A stretch of DNA of 64,000 bases from Hymenolepis diminuta (taxonomy: Eukaryota > Platyhelminthes > Cestoda > Cyclophyllidea > Hymenolepididae), in the NCBI GenBank assembly GCA_900708905.1, contig CAADRB010000042.1, positions 166,407-230,406 of the forward strand, given 5' to 3'. Shown one piece after another: positions 62,915 to 64,000 of this stretch (position 1 is its first letter; the number at the start of each line of letters is the position of its first letter). The position numbers and the translations under genes were made by a program. Under the pieces are notes generated by a model. That model did not search any database. It worked only from the letters and a program-made list of their open reading frames with translations, and was not told the origin of the DNA.

Positions 62915-64000
62915 ATCAACCCCCACACTCCTGGCCTTTGTATAGATTGAATCTTTTTTCTTTTCGCTTTAAAACCCCGAACTGCTCTGTACCCACTTCT
63001 ATTTTATGAATATCAACAAAATGTTATTTTTACTTTATAATTTACCTCAGTCATTGAGGGCGTTCTGACAAAGATGCCTTCGCTTTTTTATACTGCCTAT
63101 CATTTCTCCTTGTATATAACATTAATCTCATTACATATGCAAATATGCCTGCCTACCTTCTTACAAGAATTAAGATAACATATTGTTTTCCCCAATATAT
63201 ACATTCCTTGTATGCAATGCAAAATTATTAAAGAAATACATTTCTGGAAATTTAATGTCTTTTACCTGGGGTCGGTTGAGTGATTTTCACAATGCATTAA
63301 TTAAATTATCTATATTAAGAATATTAGACCTAACAAATAAAAAATTTTTCATGAAAGTCATTAAGTATTCAATGGTAGTTTATGAGAGTACAGAATAATC
63401 GGTCTCTTTAAATATTATTACCGTATTTGGCATAGCTACTTCGAGCGTGAAGAAAGTTGAGTAAACCAAAGTTCATTTAGTAATACAGATTTAAGCAGTT
63501 TAGATGTGAGCTAAGATAGGGTCGAGGACTTGAGGCCCCTAGAAAATTGTAGGAGAAGACGGCTAAGGGATAACTTTTAGCTTTCTTTGTTTGTGCTTTA
63601 GAAAACCTTTGTAAAATTGCTGACGCAGTGTCTAATTCATAACCCTGTCACGCTAAACTCACTATACAGAAGATTTGAAGTAGTTATGTTTTTAATTAGG
63701 CTGGAGGCGAAAAATCATGTTATCACATATACTATGGTTTGGATCACCCATACTTCAGCTTAAGAGAGGCACACCCGGTATTTTTAATGAAAAAAAAACA
63801 ACAAAAACATGGGAATAAAAGTAAAAATTAACTCGCAGAAAAAAAATATAATGCAGATAACTGCATTTGAAAATACAGTCTTCCCTCTTTGCCTCAAAAT
63901 GGTAGTTTGATTCTTGGTCTTTGATTAGGCACTCGAGTCAATCTTCCAAAAACATATGTGTTGAAATAAAATGTGTGCATTCAACAAATTATTCGTTTTT
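62915..64000. other. 3' flank of the ETS gene
   Basis: Probably the 3' UTR and then intergenic sequence. No further gene recognised; the ORF at 63183-63398 is featureless and AT-rich. Confidence 0.5.

Overview
This is an AT-rich eukaryotic window from an animal. The best fit is a flatworm (Platyhelminthes, probably a parasitic lineage). The evidence is split genes with GT-AG introns that are often only 31 to 93 nt long, animal orthologues (DAP3/mS29, DOLPP1, GLMP, ZFC3H1, an ETS factor), Ty3/gypsy and mariner debris, and long AT-rich intergenic and intronic space. The species cannot be fixed from sequence alone. There are no bacterial operons, CRISPR arrays or tRNA/rRNA genes that I can support.

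Layout. 1-1260: gag-like and LTR-like debris. 2342-5018 (+): an eleven-exon SLC6/NSS sodium symporter gene of the MGTGNVWRFP type. 8100-8720 (-): a dead mariner transposase. 9862-10018 (+): a decayed copy of one exon of the symporter, so the locus was once duplicated. 11882-15358 (-): a ZFC3H1-like nuclear RNA-decay cofactor in three exons. 15359-26235: mostly repeats, including a tRNA-like SINE candidate, a second gag/LTR-like relic at 21570-22230, an RNase H-like scrap at 18367, and two GC-richer unidentified ORFs at 22971-23348 and 23749-23865 (-). 26236-27159 (-): GLMP/NCU-G1-like lysosomal membrane protein, 3' end not found. 28442-29357 (+): DOLPP1, dolichyl-diphosphatase. 30368-35578 (-): DAP3/mS29, mitochondrial ribosomal small-subunit GTPase-like protein. 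36089-62914 (+): ETS-domain transcription factor whose first intron is about 24.7 kb and houses two Ty3/gypsy elements (49041-50190 minus strand, 50425-54735 plus strand) and several other dispersed repeats.

The genes are unrelated housekeeping or regulatory genes, not a pathway cluster. DOLPP1 and DAP3 are convergent, GLMP and DOLPP1 are divergent, and DAP3 and the ETS gene are divergent with only about 0.3-0.5 kb between them (a candidate shared promoter). The most unusual points are a DAP3 whose Walker A lysine is replaced by isoleucine, 31-37 nt introns (one of them a multiple of three and open in frame), the prokaryote-like NSS transporter with a decayed exon copy nearby, and a tRNA-like repeat family. 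All exon joins were made by eye from reading frames, phases and splice signals and need transcript confirmation.
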